Positions 1-11,230 of a stretch of DNA of 64,000 bases are shown here, one piece after another; the stretch's first letter is position 1, and every line of letters begins with the position of its first letter. The position numbers and the translations under genes were made by a program. A model generated the notes under the pieces. The model searched no databases, was not told where the DNA came from, and was given only the letters and a program-made list of their open reading frames with translations. Origin of the DNA: Leptodactylus fallax (taxonomy: Eukaryota; Chordata; Amphibia; Anura; Leptodactylidae); the NCBI GenBank assembly GCA_947044405.1, contig CAMRHE010000197.1:1550001-1614000 (forward strand), read 5' to 3'.

Positions 1-1575
1 TGTCATTTTTGCACGCTGCACATCACTAAAAATCCCTTTTTACCTGTTACCAATAGGTTCAGGGGGGAGAAAGGCACAAGTATTTTCTGCTGACAATATG
101 TTTTTATGCCACAAGAAACTGTTGGGTTTGGTTATGTAAATGATGAACCTATTGCTAACCCAGATTTTGAGTTTTGTTATAGATGGCTCTTGATTTGGGA
201 AGGTGACAGAGTCTACACTGGATATGCCATGGTTACTGGAAACGAGGTAAAATAAGCAGAACCCCCCCTAAAAGCACTCACTGAAACAGTGTAAAATGGT
301 TGAGGGTAAGCCCAATGGGCTTTTGGTATAGCAGGACTATCGTCCGGTCTGTGTGTTTAATGTTAAGCCTAAAAGGATTTCCAGGCTATTCAGGAGGTGA
401 TGGAGTACCTGCTGCTACCCGAACAGGTGGGTATAATCAAAGTCAAGGCACACACCAAGGCTGATACAAAAGAAAGTAGAGGTAACGTGTGGGCAGATGC
501 TGCACCAAAGTAGCTGCAGAAAAGCCTAGGAAACATGCCTCAACACAGGTGGTCACCATACTGGACCAAAACTCTCAGCTCTCTTTTCAGTTTCTAAAAA
601 CACTGCAGGACCAAAGCGTCCCAGAAGAAAAGAAGATTTGGAAACTGCATGGAGGAAGAAAAAGGATGAACAAGTCCTGATGGCCAGTGGTAAGAGAGTA
701 TGTTACCGAGAGCATTGTTCCCAAGGATGGCGCAAGCAGCTCAAGTGCACCACTCGAAAGTAGCCATGTGTGACATGGTGAACAGATGATGGGTAGCTGC
801 AGGATTTAGCATCACTGCAGTCAGATATGTGTAAACCTGCATAACATGTGTCAAACACAATGTAGGCCAGAAGGTGAAAGGTTTCTTAGAAACACACCCC
901 AAAGCCCTTGTACCTGTTTAAGAGATTGCGGGTTAACTATATACAGTTACCAAAGGTGGGAGGGTATGAGTACGTGCTTGTGTGTATTGATCTCTTTTCA
1001 GAATGGCTTGAGGCATTTCTGGTGCAGAAAGCCACCGCAAAAGGAACTGCAGATAAACTACTGAAAGAAATAGTGTGCAGGTATGGGATCCCCGAGACCA
1101 TCAAAGTGATAATGGAACTCACTATACAGGACAGGTAACGAGAGAAATAATGGAGGCTGTGGGGATACAGCAAGTGTTTCTTACCAGTACCGTCCCCAGA
1201 GAAGTGGAGAATATTGTCACTTTTATTTGTCTCTATGTAAGGTACACTCCTGACAGAAGGATTGGCCTCAGCCCCTAGAGTATTTGGACTGTATTTTTCA
1301 CAATTGTTCCAGATGTAGTATGGTGTGCAGACTGACTATATGATGGATTGCCAAAAACATTTGACTAATGTACACTTTCGAGTTTCCTCCTTCCTTCCAG
1401 ATCCTGAGTTAGTGGAAGGATCCTATAAGCTACAACCCAAAGATTGGATGGTGATAAAGAGACACGTGAGAAGGGCCTCAATTCAACGGTCCCTTCCAGG
1501 TTCTGGTGACAACCAGTACAGCTGTGAAACTACAAGGAAAACCTTGTTGTCATGGTGGTGTGTCCCCACTGGATA
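1..1575 (+). pseudogene. Endogenous retrovirus pol remnant: RNase H and integrase
   Basis: This is the 3' part of a retroviral pol gene, cut by the window's left edge. At about 110-530 the translation shows RNase H features: a GDRVYTGYAMVT-like strand and, near 480-510, a GNVWADAA-like C-terminal motif. From about 720 to 900 there is an HHCC zinc-binding pattern (a VHHSK-like start, then a C-x2-C pair), which is the integrase N-terminal domain. Positions 908-1250 hold the integrase core, with FSEWLEAF followed by the RYGIPE stretch and, in another frame, SDNGTHYTGQV. Positions 1380-1560 resemble the gammaretroviral integrase C-terminal domain (DWMVIKRHVR). In-frame stops and several frameshifts separate these blocks, so nothing intact can be made. 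Gamma- or epsilon-like affinity is inferred from motif resemblance. Confidence 0.8.
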
Positions 1576-1939
1576 ATGTTCTTAAAGACAAATGGGACAA
1601 TAAACTGTTAAAGGATATGGATCCTGAGAAGAAAACCTAAAGACTATTGGATTGATGGATTTGCACCCATAATCCTGTTATGCTTCTATGCAACGTACAG
1701 ACTGATCATATGCATTGTAGAGAAATGTACTAACTGTAAGAAAGGGACATATGTGAATATGACCGCACTGCAGACGTGTATATCCCACTCAACATGTGCA
1801 GGAAGTCAGAATGTTGTGATGTTTGACACAATAGTATGTCCACATGACCTGGAATCTGGTGAAGAGAATTAAAGTCCAGCAGTTCTAGAAACTGAACGTA
1901 CAGGCATGTATTGTGTTAAAAATCACGAGAGGTGGGAAT
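1576..1939 (+). pseudogene. Residual env-region segment of the endogenous retrovirus
   Basis: Only about 360 bp lie between the end of the integrase homology and the LTR, where a complete retrovirus would carry an env gene of roughly 2 kb. The stretch has several cysteine codons in one frame (about 1690-1850) but no recognisable envelope motif and no long frame. A purine-rich tract, GAGAGGTGGGAA (about 1927-1938), sits directly before the LTR and is the likely polypurine tract. The simplest reading is that most of env was deleted. Env identity is inferred from position only. Confidence 0.45.
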
Positions 1940-2482
1940 ATGTTATAGAAATTAAATGTCTGTCTCTTTAACTTCTCATTAGCTTGCTATTCTTAAAAAT
2001 TATAGAAATGCATTTAGTAGAAGAAGCTTACAGCCTTCGACGATAAGAATATACACTGAGAGCAAGGCCAGACACCCAGTCTTGGGCAGCATGTCCTAGT
2101 GGACTTGCTTGTTTATAAACTTTCTGTGAGCTGTCCTTCGAAGAGTCTGGAAATTAACACTGCTTACGCAAACAGCCCCCAGCGCGTAGCTGCACAATTT
2201 CTCCCCTCGAAGGTGCAATGTAGAACAACAGGTCCCAGCTATGCTTTGCATTACGTAGCTCATAGTACTAATATACTTTGATTATTGAGATGAGTAAGGG
2301 GGGTGTCAAGACCCTCCTCCCGCCAATGGTCAATCAGGTTTACCAGTTTTCACGCATGCTCTGTTATAATTCATAATTATTTACTGTTCTGTATAAAAGC
2401 TTATGCTATGTATTTAATAAACACACAACTTGCTTAACACCGACTGAGTGTGTCAGGCTAGTTCTTTCTCTGTGAGCTCACA
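1940..2482 (+). repeat. 3' long terminal repeat of the endogenous retrovirus
   Basis: The segment begins TGTTATAG right after the purine tract and ends near CTCACA, matching the TG...CA rule. It contains a TATA box (TATAAAAG, 2392-2399) and a polyadenylation signal (AATAAA, 2416-2421), then a short pyrimidine-rich stretch. That is the promoter and polyA arrangement of a retroviral LTR of about 540 bp. The 5' partner is outside the window, so the exact ends are estimates. Confidence 0.65.
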
Positions 2483-3886
2483 ATATATATATCCATATGG
2501 ATTATAAATAATTTGGCACCACTTGACAATCAGAATTTTTAACCCAGTTTGGGTTTTGATAACATCTGTAATAAAAAAGCTGCATTATCTCAACACATTT
2601 ATCAAAGTGTCTCAAATTGGAAGATAAATCTGTTGCAGTATTAGACTATCTAGTTTAACTTTACACTTCCTATTAGTTGGCTAAGTTTACATCAGAAAAA
2701 TGTGCCAAAATTTTGACACGTTTTGTACATAGTGTTACAAGTTAGACCATGCCCACATCTCTCTTTCCCTTTCACACAAAGCCACACCCCTTTTCATACA
2801 TAATGTAAAAGTAAGTGCAAATTGCACCTAAATTCTAAAATCTCCTCCATTATGTCTATATTTTTATTTCTATATTAGAAATTCAACCGCAGACCGAGTA
2901 GTTCTTATTGTACCCATTATATTGTACCCTTTATACCCTAAATATTTCCTGATTTAACTATTTTAGAGCTAATTTTTCTAAACAGAGGTGTAATGAATTA
3001 TAACACACTGTGCAAACTGTATAAATAACACATTTGTATTCATATTTTCTTATATAGTACTTAACTACAAAATATACATTTCTAATAGCTATTTCTTTAG
3101 GTTTTGCTGTCACAAATTCTGCTGTGTTTGCTTATAAGTTAATGCTGAGTAGAGATACATTCTTTAATTACCTTTATGCCTCTGGTGTGTTTGAGATCCT
3201 TCTCAATAACATTAATTTGTGACTAAGTAAAATGACAGTAGCCATTATAAGCGAGATGCATCATACAAATGACTCCATGGAGTGAATTTAAACATGTCTT
3301 TCTTAATAACTCATCTGGTCTCCTTATAGCAGAGTCAATATTTTAGTCTTCGGGGTGTGAAAAGTCCTCTTGAAGAAAGCATAACAGATTTATTTCCTCT
3401 TACTCAACTTGTAGCGATCCAGTTTAGCTTGTCGTTCCTAGTTATACATGCTATTGATCTAAAATTGGCAAATATGAACACTGCATTCTGAATTAGTATT
3501 TCTATATAGTATATTTCAAGTCTAGTGTCTCTAGTAAATTTACACAAAAATGACTAAAATCTGCAAAAACAACCTCATTGATAATGAAATGTGAAATCTC
3601 TTTTGGTTTTATTTTTACATTATTTTCTCTAGCTGCATCCATAGTACGGTCACTCTGATATCTGATCTAAACTTGGACTAGAAGAAGCCGACCATACACT
3701 CTAATTTTCAAACATTTTCTGGATAAAGATTTATTTAGAACAACAACGCTAGAAAGTAAAACAAGCGTTTCTCGATGGACTTCCTCTGTCGTCTAGATAG
3801 GCTTCTGCCTTGAGCTGTAACCTGCTCTCCTGTTGATGGGGGCACATTTGTTATTTGAATGACGTTTCAAGTATTGATAAATCCAG
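2483..3886. other. AT-rich intronic DNA with no recognised feature
   Basis: About 1.4 kb of AT-rich sequence, starting with a short TA run (2483-2492). I see no long frame, splice-flanked open segment, terminal inverted repeat or match to the other repeats in the window. Confidence 0.5.
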
Positions 3887-4440
3887 CACATAGTTACATA
3901 GTTATATAGTAGATGAGGTAGGATGAAGACACCAGTCCATCAAGTCCAACCTATAACCCTACAGTACCCTACGGTGTTGATCCAGAGGAAGGCAAAAACC
4001 CCCATTAAGGCTTATGCCAATTTCCTCATTTTAGGGGAAAAATTCCTTCCCGACTCCAATCTGGCAGTCAGTATAAAATCCTGGATGAAATTGTCCTTAA
4101 AAAAATCTAGAACCCATAATATTGTTCTGTTCAAGAAAGACATCCAAGCCCTCTTTGAACTTGTTCAATGAACCCACCATCACCACTTCCTGCGGCAGTG
4201 AGTTCCATAGCCTTGTTGTTCTTACAATAAAGAATCCCCTTCTATGTTGCTGGTGAAACTTTCTCTCCTCCAGTCGTAGAGGATGTCCCCTTGTCACTGT
4301 CACTGGCCTAGGGGTAAAAAGATAATTAGAAAGTTCTTTTTGCTGTCCCTTCATGTATTTGTACATTGTTATTAGGTCTCCCTGTAGACGTCTTTTTTTC
4401 TAAACTGAATAATCCCAAATTTGAGCAAATGTACTGAACT
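3887..4440 (-). pseudogene. 5'-truncated CR1-like LINE, 3' end of the reverse transcriptase ORF
   Basis: On the minus strand, 4097-4366 encodes the C-terminal tail typical of CR1-clade LINEs: MYKYMKG, then a TRGH-like stretch, FFIVRTTRLWNSLPQEVV and a final FKEGLD. Upstream, in a shifted frame near 4390-4430, an LGLFSLEKK-like stretch continues the match. The element ends at 3887-3910 (+) in three 8-bp units (CACATAGT, TACATAGT, TATATAGT). These read as (ACTATGTA)n on the sense strand, the microsatellite-type tail CR1 elements use for priming. Only about 550 bp of a LINE of several kb is present, which is ordinary 5' truncation. Confidence 0.8.
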
Positions 4441-4613
4441 TGTAGCATATTACACTGTGCCAACTCATGCATAAACTAATCAAACATAATGAAATAGGGT
4501 AGAGTAAAAAAAACCTGAAAATTGATTTCACAGTTCATAGTTTGCCCCCATTCATACTGCTATAGAATGCATACTTTTTACCCCAGTGCTCAGTTTATAC
4601 ACCAATACAATTC
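4441..4613. other. Unassigned AT-rich spacer
   Basis: Non-coding spacer between the CR1 fragment and the palindromic element at 4617. No feature recognised. Confidence 0.4.
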
Positions 4614-4616
4614 TAA

Positions 4617-4815
4617 GGCTCAGGCCCCATATTACGGAATTTTTTTATTGCAGATTTTACTGCAATTTTTTGAGCCAAAGTCTACAACCGGAATGAGAAA
4701 TATATAGGAAGTACTTCTACCTTCTGCTCAATCCACTCCTGGCTTTGGCTAAAAAAAAAACGCAACAAAATCTGCAACAAAAAAAGCTGCGTTTCCGCAA
4801 CATGGGGCCTCAGTC
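4617..4815. mobile_element. Palindromic miniature element with GGCTCAGGCCCCAT termini
   Basis: The left end GGCTCAGGCCCCAT and the right end ATGGGGCCTCAGTC are inverted repeats. Inside, paired inverted tracts (TTGCAGATTTTACTGC and GCAACAAAATCTGCAAC; GAGCCAAAGTC and CTGGCTTTGGCT) make the whole unit a foldback. It is flanked by TAA (4614-4616) and TTA (4816-4818). The terminal sequence resembles that of the CACGTGG palindromes at 41699, 55019 and 62211, which also have 3-bp flanks, so they may be related. It has no coding capacity. Confidence 0.6.
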
Positions 4816-4818
4816 TTA

Positions 4819-5339
4819 ATCAGTTATTCAGTATCCAACTATTGTCAAGTGCTGTCAGTGATGAGTTATTGTCATTATTAAAAAGACAACTAATGTGGCT
4901 ATTTAGGTCAATTAATACACCCACTGACAGTGTTATTAATCTGGCCACACACTGAACAATAATTGCCATAACCCACTTGCAGTACAATTAATACTGCCAC
5001 TCTGGGATACCCTTGTCAGACTTCAGGCCTATTGCACTTTTCACACACATGTGCATAATGATCCACAATGAACTCAATGTGGAAAATCGCAGCAATCAGA
5101 CGTGAAATTTGTGTGGTAAATCCCATAGATTTTGAATGGAGCACACATTCCATTCAGTTTGTTCCTTACTGCAGTTGTGCTGGGAAGTGCAATGAGAGGC
5201 TTGGGATTCCCGGTATAGTGATTGCAGTGATCCACCAGCGGATACATGATAAATACTGATTTTTTTCTTCAATATAAAGAAATTTCTGTTTTATTAAACA
5301 AACCCCATAAACTCATGTGTCAGTATCTATACATTTCAG
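4819..5339. other. Unassigned intronic DNA
   Basis: Non-coding, moderately AT-rich sequence with no splice-flanked open frame or terminal repeat. A short open frame at 5068-5259 has no recognisable motif and is probably chance. Confidence 0.4.
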
Positions 5340-5640
5340 AATTAAGGCACAGTAACAGTGGCACTATGTAACACAAGCTTTACAGTTTTGACTTGAGTGT
5401 GGAAAAGACCAAACTAGCAAATACTACAGCTTGTGTTCAGGTCACAAAAACAGCCAGGGAGATTAGAAACACTGTAGTATTATTGTATGGCTGTTTACTC
5501 AGCTTGAGTCTTTAATGCAAGCTAAATCACATATTTACAATTTTCTGGATTTTAAATGTTTAACATATCAGAATTACTCACGAAATAGGAAGGAAAATAG
5601 CACAATTCTGTGTCCTGATGTGTATTTTAGTCAAGTGTAA
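5340..5640 (+). repeat. Diverged repeat, first copy (partner at 11925-12255)
   Basis: Several blocks recur in the same order and orientation about 6.6 kb downstream: ACAGTGGCA, GTTTTGACT, CAGCTTGTGTT-AGGTCA, ATTCAGCTTGA/ACTCAGCTTGA, AATGTTTAACAT, and a closing CCTGATG then TCAA-rich stretch. Divergence is high, so the copies are old. No terminal inverted repeat or tail is visible, so class is unknown. It could be an ancient SINE, a local duplication or a pair of related regulatory elements. Confidence 0.55.
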
Positions 5641-5893
5641 ACTGCAATTAAAATCTGGGGGATTTGTGTTTCTTACATGGCGCTTTAAATCCTATTCAAA
5701 GATTGCCAAAAAGTTTAATCTTCTTGGGTAACTCCAAATGACTCCATGACCTTTTCAGACCCATATGTTTGTAGTTTGGCTAAAAGATAACCAATCCTCT
5801 GGTCAAAAATATTCTTAGATGAATCATCATTTTCAGTTTGACGCTCTTACTTATGGCAGGTCATACAACACATTAATATTCATCCTCCAGGTA

Positions 5894-7515
5894 CAGTGCC
5901 TTGCGAAAGTATTCGGCCCCCTTGAACTTTTCAACCTTTTGCCACATTTCAGGCTTCAAACATAAGGATATAAAATTTGTATTTTTTGGTGAAGAATCAA
6001 CAACAAGTGGGACACAATTGTGAAGAGGAATGACATTTATTGGTTATTTTAAACTTTTGTAAAAAATAAAAAACTGAAAAGTGGGGCATGCAATATTATT
6101 CGGCCCCTTTACTTTCAGTGCAGCAAACTCACTCCAGAAGTTCAGTGAGGATTTTTGAATGATCCAATGTTGTCCTAAATGACTGATGATGATAAATATA
6201 ATCCACCTGTGTGTAATCAAGTCTCCGTATAAATGCACCTGCTCTGTGATAGTCTCAGGGTTCTGTTTAAAGCGCAGAGAGCATCATGAAGACCAAGGAA
6301 CACACCAGGCAGGTCCGTGATACTGTTGTGGAGAAGTTTAAAGCCGGATTTGGATACAAAAAGATTTCCCAAACTTTAAACATCCCAAGGAGCACTGTGC
6401 AAGCGATCATATTGAAATGGAAGGAGTATCAGACCACTGAAAATCTACCAAGACGAGGCCGTCCCTCTAAACTTTCCTCTCAAACAAGGAGAAGACTGAT
6501 GAGAGATGCAGCCAAGAGGCCCATGATCACTCTGGATGAACTGCAGAGATCTACAGCTGAGGTGGGAGAGTCTGTCCATAGGACAACAATCAGTCGTACA
6601 CTGCACAAATCTGGCCTTTATGGAAGAGTGGCAAGAAGAAAGCCATTTCTCAAAGATATCCATAAAAAGTCTCGTTTAAAGTTTGCCACAAGCCACCTGG
6701 AAGACACACCAAACATGTGGAAGAAGGTGCTCTGGTCAGATGAAACCAAAATCGAACTTTTTGGCCACAATGTAAAATAATATGTTTGGTGTAAAAGCAA
6801 CACAGCTCATCACCCTGAACACACCATCCCCACTGTCAAACATGGTGGTAGCAGCATCATGGTTTGGGCCTGCTTTTCTTCAGCAGGGACAGGGAAGATG
6901 GTTAAAATTGATGGGAAGATGGATGGAGCCAAATACAGGAAGAAAACCTGTTGGAGTCTGCAAAAGACCTGAGACTGGGATGGAGATTTATCTTCCAACA
7001 AGACAATGATCCCAAACATAAAGCAAAATCTACAATGGAATGGTTCACAAATAAACGTATCCAGGTGTTAGAATGGCCAAGTCAAAGTCCAGACCTGAAT
7101 CCAATCGAGAATCTGTGGAAAGAGCTGAAAACTGCTGTTCACAAACGCTCTCCATCCAACCTCACTGAGCTCGAGCTGTTTTCCAAGGAAGAATGGGCAA
7201 GAATTTCAGTCTCTCGATGTGCAAAACTGATAGAGACATACCCCAAGCGACTTGCAGCTGTAATCGCAGCAAAAGGGGGCGCTACAAAGTATTAACTTAA
7301 GGGGGCCGAATAATATTGCACGCCCCACTTTTCAGTTTTTTATTTTTTACAAAAGTTTAAAATATCCAATAAATTTTGTTCCAGTTCACGATTGTGTCCC
7401 ACTTGTTGTTGATTCTTCACCAAAAAATTAAAATTTTATATCCTTATGTTTGAAGCCTGAAATGTGGCAAAAGGTTGAAAAGTTCAAGGGGGCCGAATTC
7501 TTTCGCAAGGCACTG
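5894..7515 (+). mobile_element. Tc1-A copy 1, complete Tc1-type transposon
   Basis: A 1622-bp element bounded by TA duplications (5892-5893 and 7516-7517). It starts CAGTGCCTTGCGAAAG and ends in the reverse complement. Terminal inverted repeats are about 215 bp. Each contains an outer (GTATTCGGCCCCC) and an inner (TTATTCGGCCCC) direct repeat, the IR/DR arrangement known from Sleeping Beauty-type elements. It carries one transposase pseudogene and no other cargo. The ends look mobilisable in trans, but the transposase is broken. Confidence 0.95.
6286..7295 (+). pseudogene. Tc1-A copy 1 transposase (DD34E), broken by a stop and a 10-bp deletion
   Basis: A Tc1/mariner transposase that would cut and paste its own element in the nucleus. 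The N-terminal half has paired helix-turn-helix DNA-binding domains (ISQTLNIPRSTV, then the LDELQ...TISRTLHKSGLYGR region) and a GRPSKL hook between them. The catalytic residues are all visible: [19 protein letters not shown] and NPIENLW. Compared with copy 4, an arginine codon CGA has become TAA at 6778, and 10 bp are missing near 6941, shifting the frame. The reading ends at GGATKY and a stop at 7293-7295. The intact length would be about 340 residues, as usual for the family. The start ATG is shared with copies 2-4. Confidence 0.92.
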
Positions 7516-7517
7516 TA

Positions 7518-8880
7518 TGAACATACTGAATTTAAAATATGTTCTGATGTTTTATTCTGCATCACCTTTTTAAAACATGCAAGCAATAAATTATGCAGAA
7601 CTATTACAGTACAGACATAAAGTACATTTACAACAACTAGTATTGGTAAACAACTCCTTTTGGGTCACATACGGTATGAAACAAATTCCAAATTAGAATA
7701 AAAGAAAATAAGAACATGAAATTGAAGACTTTAACCTTAGCTTTAAATTCAAGGCTCTTCAGATCAGCTTGGCCTAACTTTAAGTGCCACCTAACAAAAC
7801 CCATTTTAGGCTTATGACACACATTGCAGAAACAAAGCCTTTTTGACATTTGTGGAAATACAGTGAGAAAAAATGCTGCGTTTTACAATCCCAGCAAACT
7901 TTGTTTGAGATTTTATTTAATATCATTCCCGCATTTGATTCTCGACCAAAATGTAATACTCTTTAATTAAAAATGTTAATGTTTTCTACCTGAAAAACCT
8001 CTCAAAAGTTCCTGCCACTAGGTGTCTCTCTTCTAATTAATTTTCAGTTCATTCTCTGTTAATAGGGAAGATCTGTCCATAGATACCATCATAAGCAAGA
8101 CAGGTTCACAGTGAGTGGAGCTTTCTTCACACATGCAAAGGGAAGGATTTCACAAAGCTTTTCCAGTTTCTATACTACACAGAAGTTTCTCACAGGTCAA
8201 AGTAAGTATTTATTTCTGAGTAGCTGCTTGTGTTATTGCTGATGGGACATTAGTCATAGGCAGCAAGCAGTTTTCTTTTATGCGCAATTCTCTCTTTTTC
8301 TGTGTCAGGGATCTTTTAACTATGTCATAACCTGGATTTGCAGTCCAGTATCCCTGGATCTCCTACCTTATGTTCTCTTGGGCTTTTCTCAGCTATTTGT
8401 TTGCTATTCAATTATTCAGCATTCAATGTAAAAAAAAAACAGTTACTACCAGTAGTAGTAATAATGGATAGAGAAGGGGCAGATTGCTCCTTATTGTACA
8501 TGATCTTAGACAGAAATGCAAAACGTAATGACAAGAGACCATTTATGAAGGCACATACAGCAAGAGAACAGATTGCCCAGCAAGACCATTCAGATATTTA
8601 AATTTCTGATAAAAACCCAGGTACCCTTCAAAAATGCAAAAATGTTTTTGCAAACTTCAGCATGATACTTTTACTTGTAAAAATGTTGCATTTTCTCCAA
8701 TATACTTATATGGGTGAGGAAATCTTGCAAAACTATGCTCCTGTTGTGTTTTTTCCTGCAGCATTTTTTACCTGTGATTTGCCTCATCTGGCCCTAGCCT
8801 TAGACTGAAAATCTACATTGTTGTTGCAGATATTGCTCTGTTTTTTAAAGCCAGGGGTGGATTTATAAGTGCTTCCTTTG
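7518..8880. other. Unassigned intronic DNA
   Basis: About 1.4 kb of AT-rich sequence. An open frame at 8338-8601 has no recognisable domain and no convincing splice sites, so I do not call it a gene. No transposon ends seen. Confidence 0.4.
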
Positions 8881-9720
8881 TATCTTTTATTCCTTTTGAA
8901 GTCATTCTTGGCTTAGGCTAAAAAAAAATTCTGTGACCACCTAGTAGGGAAGGTGAATTGTAGCTTTTCAATGCTTTTTTCAGGCAGGGTTCACACTACC
9001 ATTGATGTCCGTTCTGATAGTGTCCGTTAAAAAAAAAAAAAAAAAAAAAAAAAACGGACACCTATCATAACAGACATTAACGGATAGTAACTGATGTTAA
9101 TGTGTCCATTTTTTTAACTCATCCAATTAATGGATGAGTTAAAAAAAACGGACACATTAGCATCAGTTAGTGTCCGTTTTTTAACACTGTTCGTTTTTTT
9201 TTTAACACTGTCCGTTTTTTTTTTTGTTTTTTTTTCTGCTTTCTGAGCATGCGCAGAAAAAAACAGACATAAAATAACGGACAATAACTGATGGCTATCA
9301 GTTACTGCCCGTTATAAGTCCGTTACCCATAGACTTCAATGTTAAAAAAATAATGGACACTTTCTGTCCGTCAAGAATCCGTTATTTCAAATGGACAAAA
9401 AAGTCCTGCATGTAGGATTTTTTGTCCGCGAAAAAAAACGGACTTCTGACAGATTGGGTGTAAACAGACACAAACGGACACTAACGGACACAATATAAAA
9501 CCCATTGAAATGAATGGAAATTTTAACGGATTTCTGATGGTGCAGCTAGTGTCCGTTGCTAAAATCTTGTAACGGACACTAGCAACGGACACTACTGACG
9601 GTCACCACCAGTAGTGTGAACGCCCCCTTGGCATTTAGTAATATTGTGTTGAATTAGTTTCAAGACGAATTGGAATCCTTAACCAAATTGTAGATCATCT
9701 AAGTGTGGACATATCTGTAG
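8881..9720. repeat. Dispersed repeat interrupted by a palindromic element
   Basis: The flanks 8932-8980 (TGTGACCACCTA..., GTGAATTGTAG, TTTTCAATGC) and 9631-9670 (GTAATATTGTGTTGAATTA, GTTTCAAG) line up with a continuous stretch at 24648-24732. They are therefore two halves of one older repeat split by the palindrome at about 8981-9630. The repeat itself has no recognised class. Confidence 0.5.
8981..9630. mobile_element. Large foldback element built from GTCCGTT/AACGGAC blocks
   Basis: The ends carry the inverted repeat GGGTTCACACTAC (8988-9000) and GTAGTGTGAACGCCC (about 9611-9625). The interior is a series of inverted AACGGACA and TGTCCGTT blocks able to fold into a very long hairpin. A run of about 26 A residues lies at 9029-9054. 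It is non-coding. The terminus resembles the weaker palindrome at 58148-58656. Superfamily is not determined because a clean target duplication is not visible. Confidence 0.65.
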
Positions 9721-9959
9721 CATCATGACATTATAATGGATTTATGAAATAAACACTAGTACTAATGGACATTACGGGCCCAAAAGGACCTCATTATTAA
9801 AACTGAGAGTAGAGCCTTACTAACATAAAAGTAATGTAATGAAGGTAAAATTTATGTGCTCAACCATTTAACAAAGACCACACTCACTGGATACCTGCAA
9901 AATTATGCAGCCTCGCTGCTAATGGTTTCTGTTACAACAGACAAACCTTTATATAGTTA
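9720..9959. other. Unassigned short spacer
   Basis: AT-rich DNA without recognisable structure. Confidence 0.35.
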
Positions 9960-10215
9960 CTTAAAGCATACTTCCAAATATAAAACCAATTTTCATAAAC
10001 AAATAGTATAAGTGAGTATAAGAAACTTTGTAGTATATAAAATTTATGAAATCTGTTTCCTCCTCATCTTCACTCATACTGTTTATATAGAGACTGTCTC
10101 TGTATTCACCTCATTCATAGAATCTATGGAGAAAGGTGAAGCTTGATGATTTGTTGCCTCATTCTGTGTAGTGATAGAGTCTTATCTAGAAACATAGGAG
10201 AAGCAGAATATAGCA
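9960..10215 (+). repeat. Diverged dispersed repeat, uninterrupted copy (partner around 45675-46080)
   Basis: Blocks such as AAACTTTGT, CTGTATTCACCTC, TCTATGGAGA, TTGCCTCATT and CTTATCT-GAAACATAG recur in the same order around 45675-45727 and 45957-46080. There the sequence is split by a miniature Tc1-B. The class of this older repeat is unknown. Confidence 0.5.
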
Positions 10216-10489
10216 GCTTCAGCAATTACATGTACCTTTTCCAGCAGCCACCTTCTTCTCTCTCAGCTTGATAAGTTGAGAAGGAAACATGTTTTAAAAG
10301 AAAAAAAGTGATATTTGCATCAAGTTCAATCACTGTGGGATTAGAGAGGATGTGGATGAAAATAAAAGGTATGGCTAAACTTGTAGCAAACCCACAAGGC
10401 ATGAGCCAGTCTGCCCTAAAATAGAAAAGGAAATTCCACATAAGCATTAATGTTATTCTTTTGTAAAACAGCATCTATAGATGTGTCTA

Positions 10490-10770
10490 CTCTTCAAGGG
10501 GTTGTCTACATCCAGGCCAATATTGAGAGAGAAATATAATTGTATGTATAATAAAAAGTCATACAATTTTCCAATATATTTTCTGCACCAATTCCTCAGG
10601 GTTTTCTAGATATCTGCTTGCTGTCATTCATTCTGCTTATTCCCAGTGGATAAAAATCAGTCCATGGTCATGTGAAATACAGTCCATGGTCATGTGATGA
10701 ACACACAGGACCGTATATCACATGACCATGGACTGATACACTTATCTTTACATGTTCAACCCAGAGGAAA
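10490..10770. repeat. Foldback repeat with an exact 18-bp hairpin stem
   Basis: CAGTCCATGGTCATGTGA occurs at 10658-10675 and 10680-10697 in tandem, and its exact reverse complement at 10718-10735. The unit begins AAGGGGTTGTCTACATCC (about 10496), which resembles the TTAA-flanked foldbacks elsewhere in the window. It is most likely a degraded member of that group. Confidence 0.5.
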
Positions 10771-10795
10771 GGAAGCATACCAGGTCCTGAGGTGA

Positions 10796-11230
10796 CTATT
10801 TCACATATCCACAGCTCTTGCGGTAAAGAAACCTTGTTGCCACTGGACACTGAATCTGTTTATGTCCAGGTGGAGGGAATGCCCCTTTTGAGTAGATTTT
10901 GTATGGTCTATTTAGATGCCTCTTCTCAAGACTAAGACTAAGGTTCTCTATTTCCCTTATCAATGTATTTGTTTTTACCTTTTCTAACTCTATGACATCC
11001 TTTCTATGAACCGGTGTCCAGAACTGAACTGTATAGTCCAAATGAGGCTGTACCAATGATTTGGTGATATTACACCCCTGTCCCACAAGTTCCTTTTAAT
11101 ACATGACAATATCCTACTGGTCTTAGAAGCAGCATATTGACATGCTGTTATTTAATCTATGATCTACAAGTACGCCCAGGTACTTCGCCACCAGTGACTC
11201 TCCCAGCTTTACTCCCCTTAGGACACTCAG
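10796..11230 (-). pseudogene. CR1/L2-like LINE fragment, reverse transcriptase C-terminal region
   Basis: The minus-strand frame 10796-11086 contains KSLVQPHLDYTVQFWTP and, further on, RKDVIELEKV. This is the characteristic post-palm stretch of CR1-clade reverse transcriptases. A degenerate downstream part follows on the minus strand. There is no EN or RT core here, so this is a short relic. The boundary at the high-coordinate end is approximate. Confidence 0.65.

Noticed and set aside
1..1939. Intact retrovirus
   Set aside because: Multiple stops and frameshifts in pol and nearly no env; a fossil only.
8338..8601. Possible host exon of 87 codons
   Set aside because: No convincing splice sites, low-complexity lysine stretch, no recognisable domain.
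10658..10735. Exact 18-bp inverted repeat as a regulatory hairpin
   Set aside because: Better explained as the remnant of a foldback transposon, with a tandem copy of one arm.
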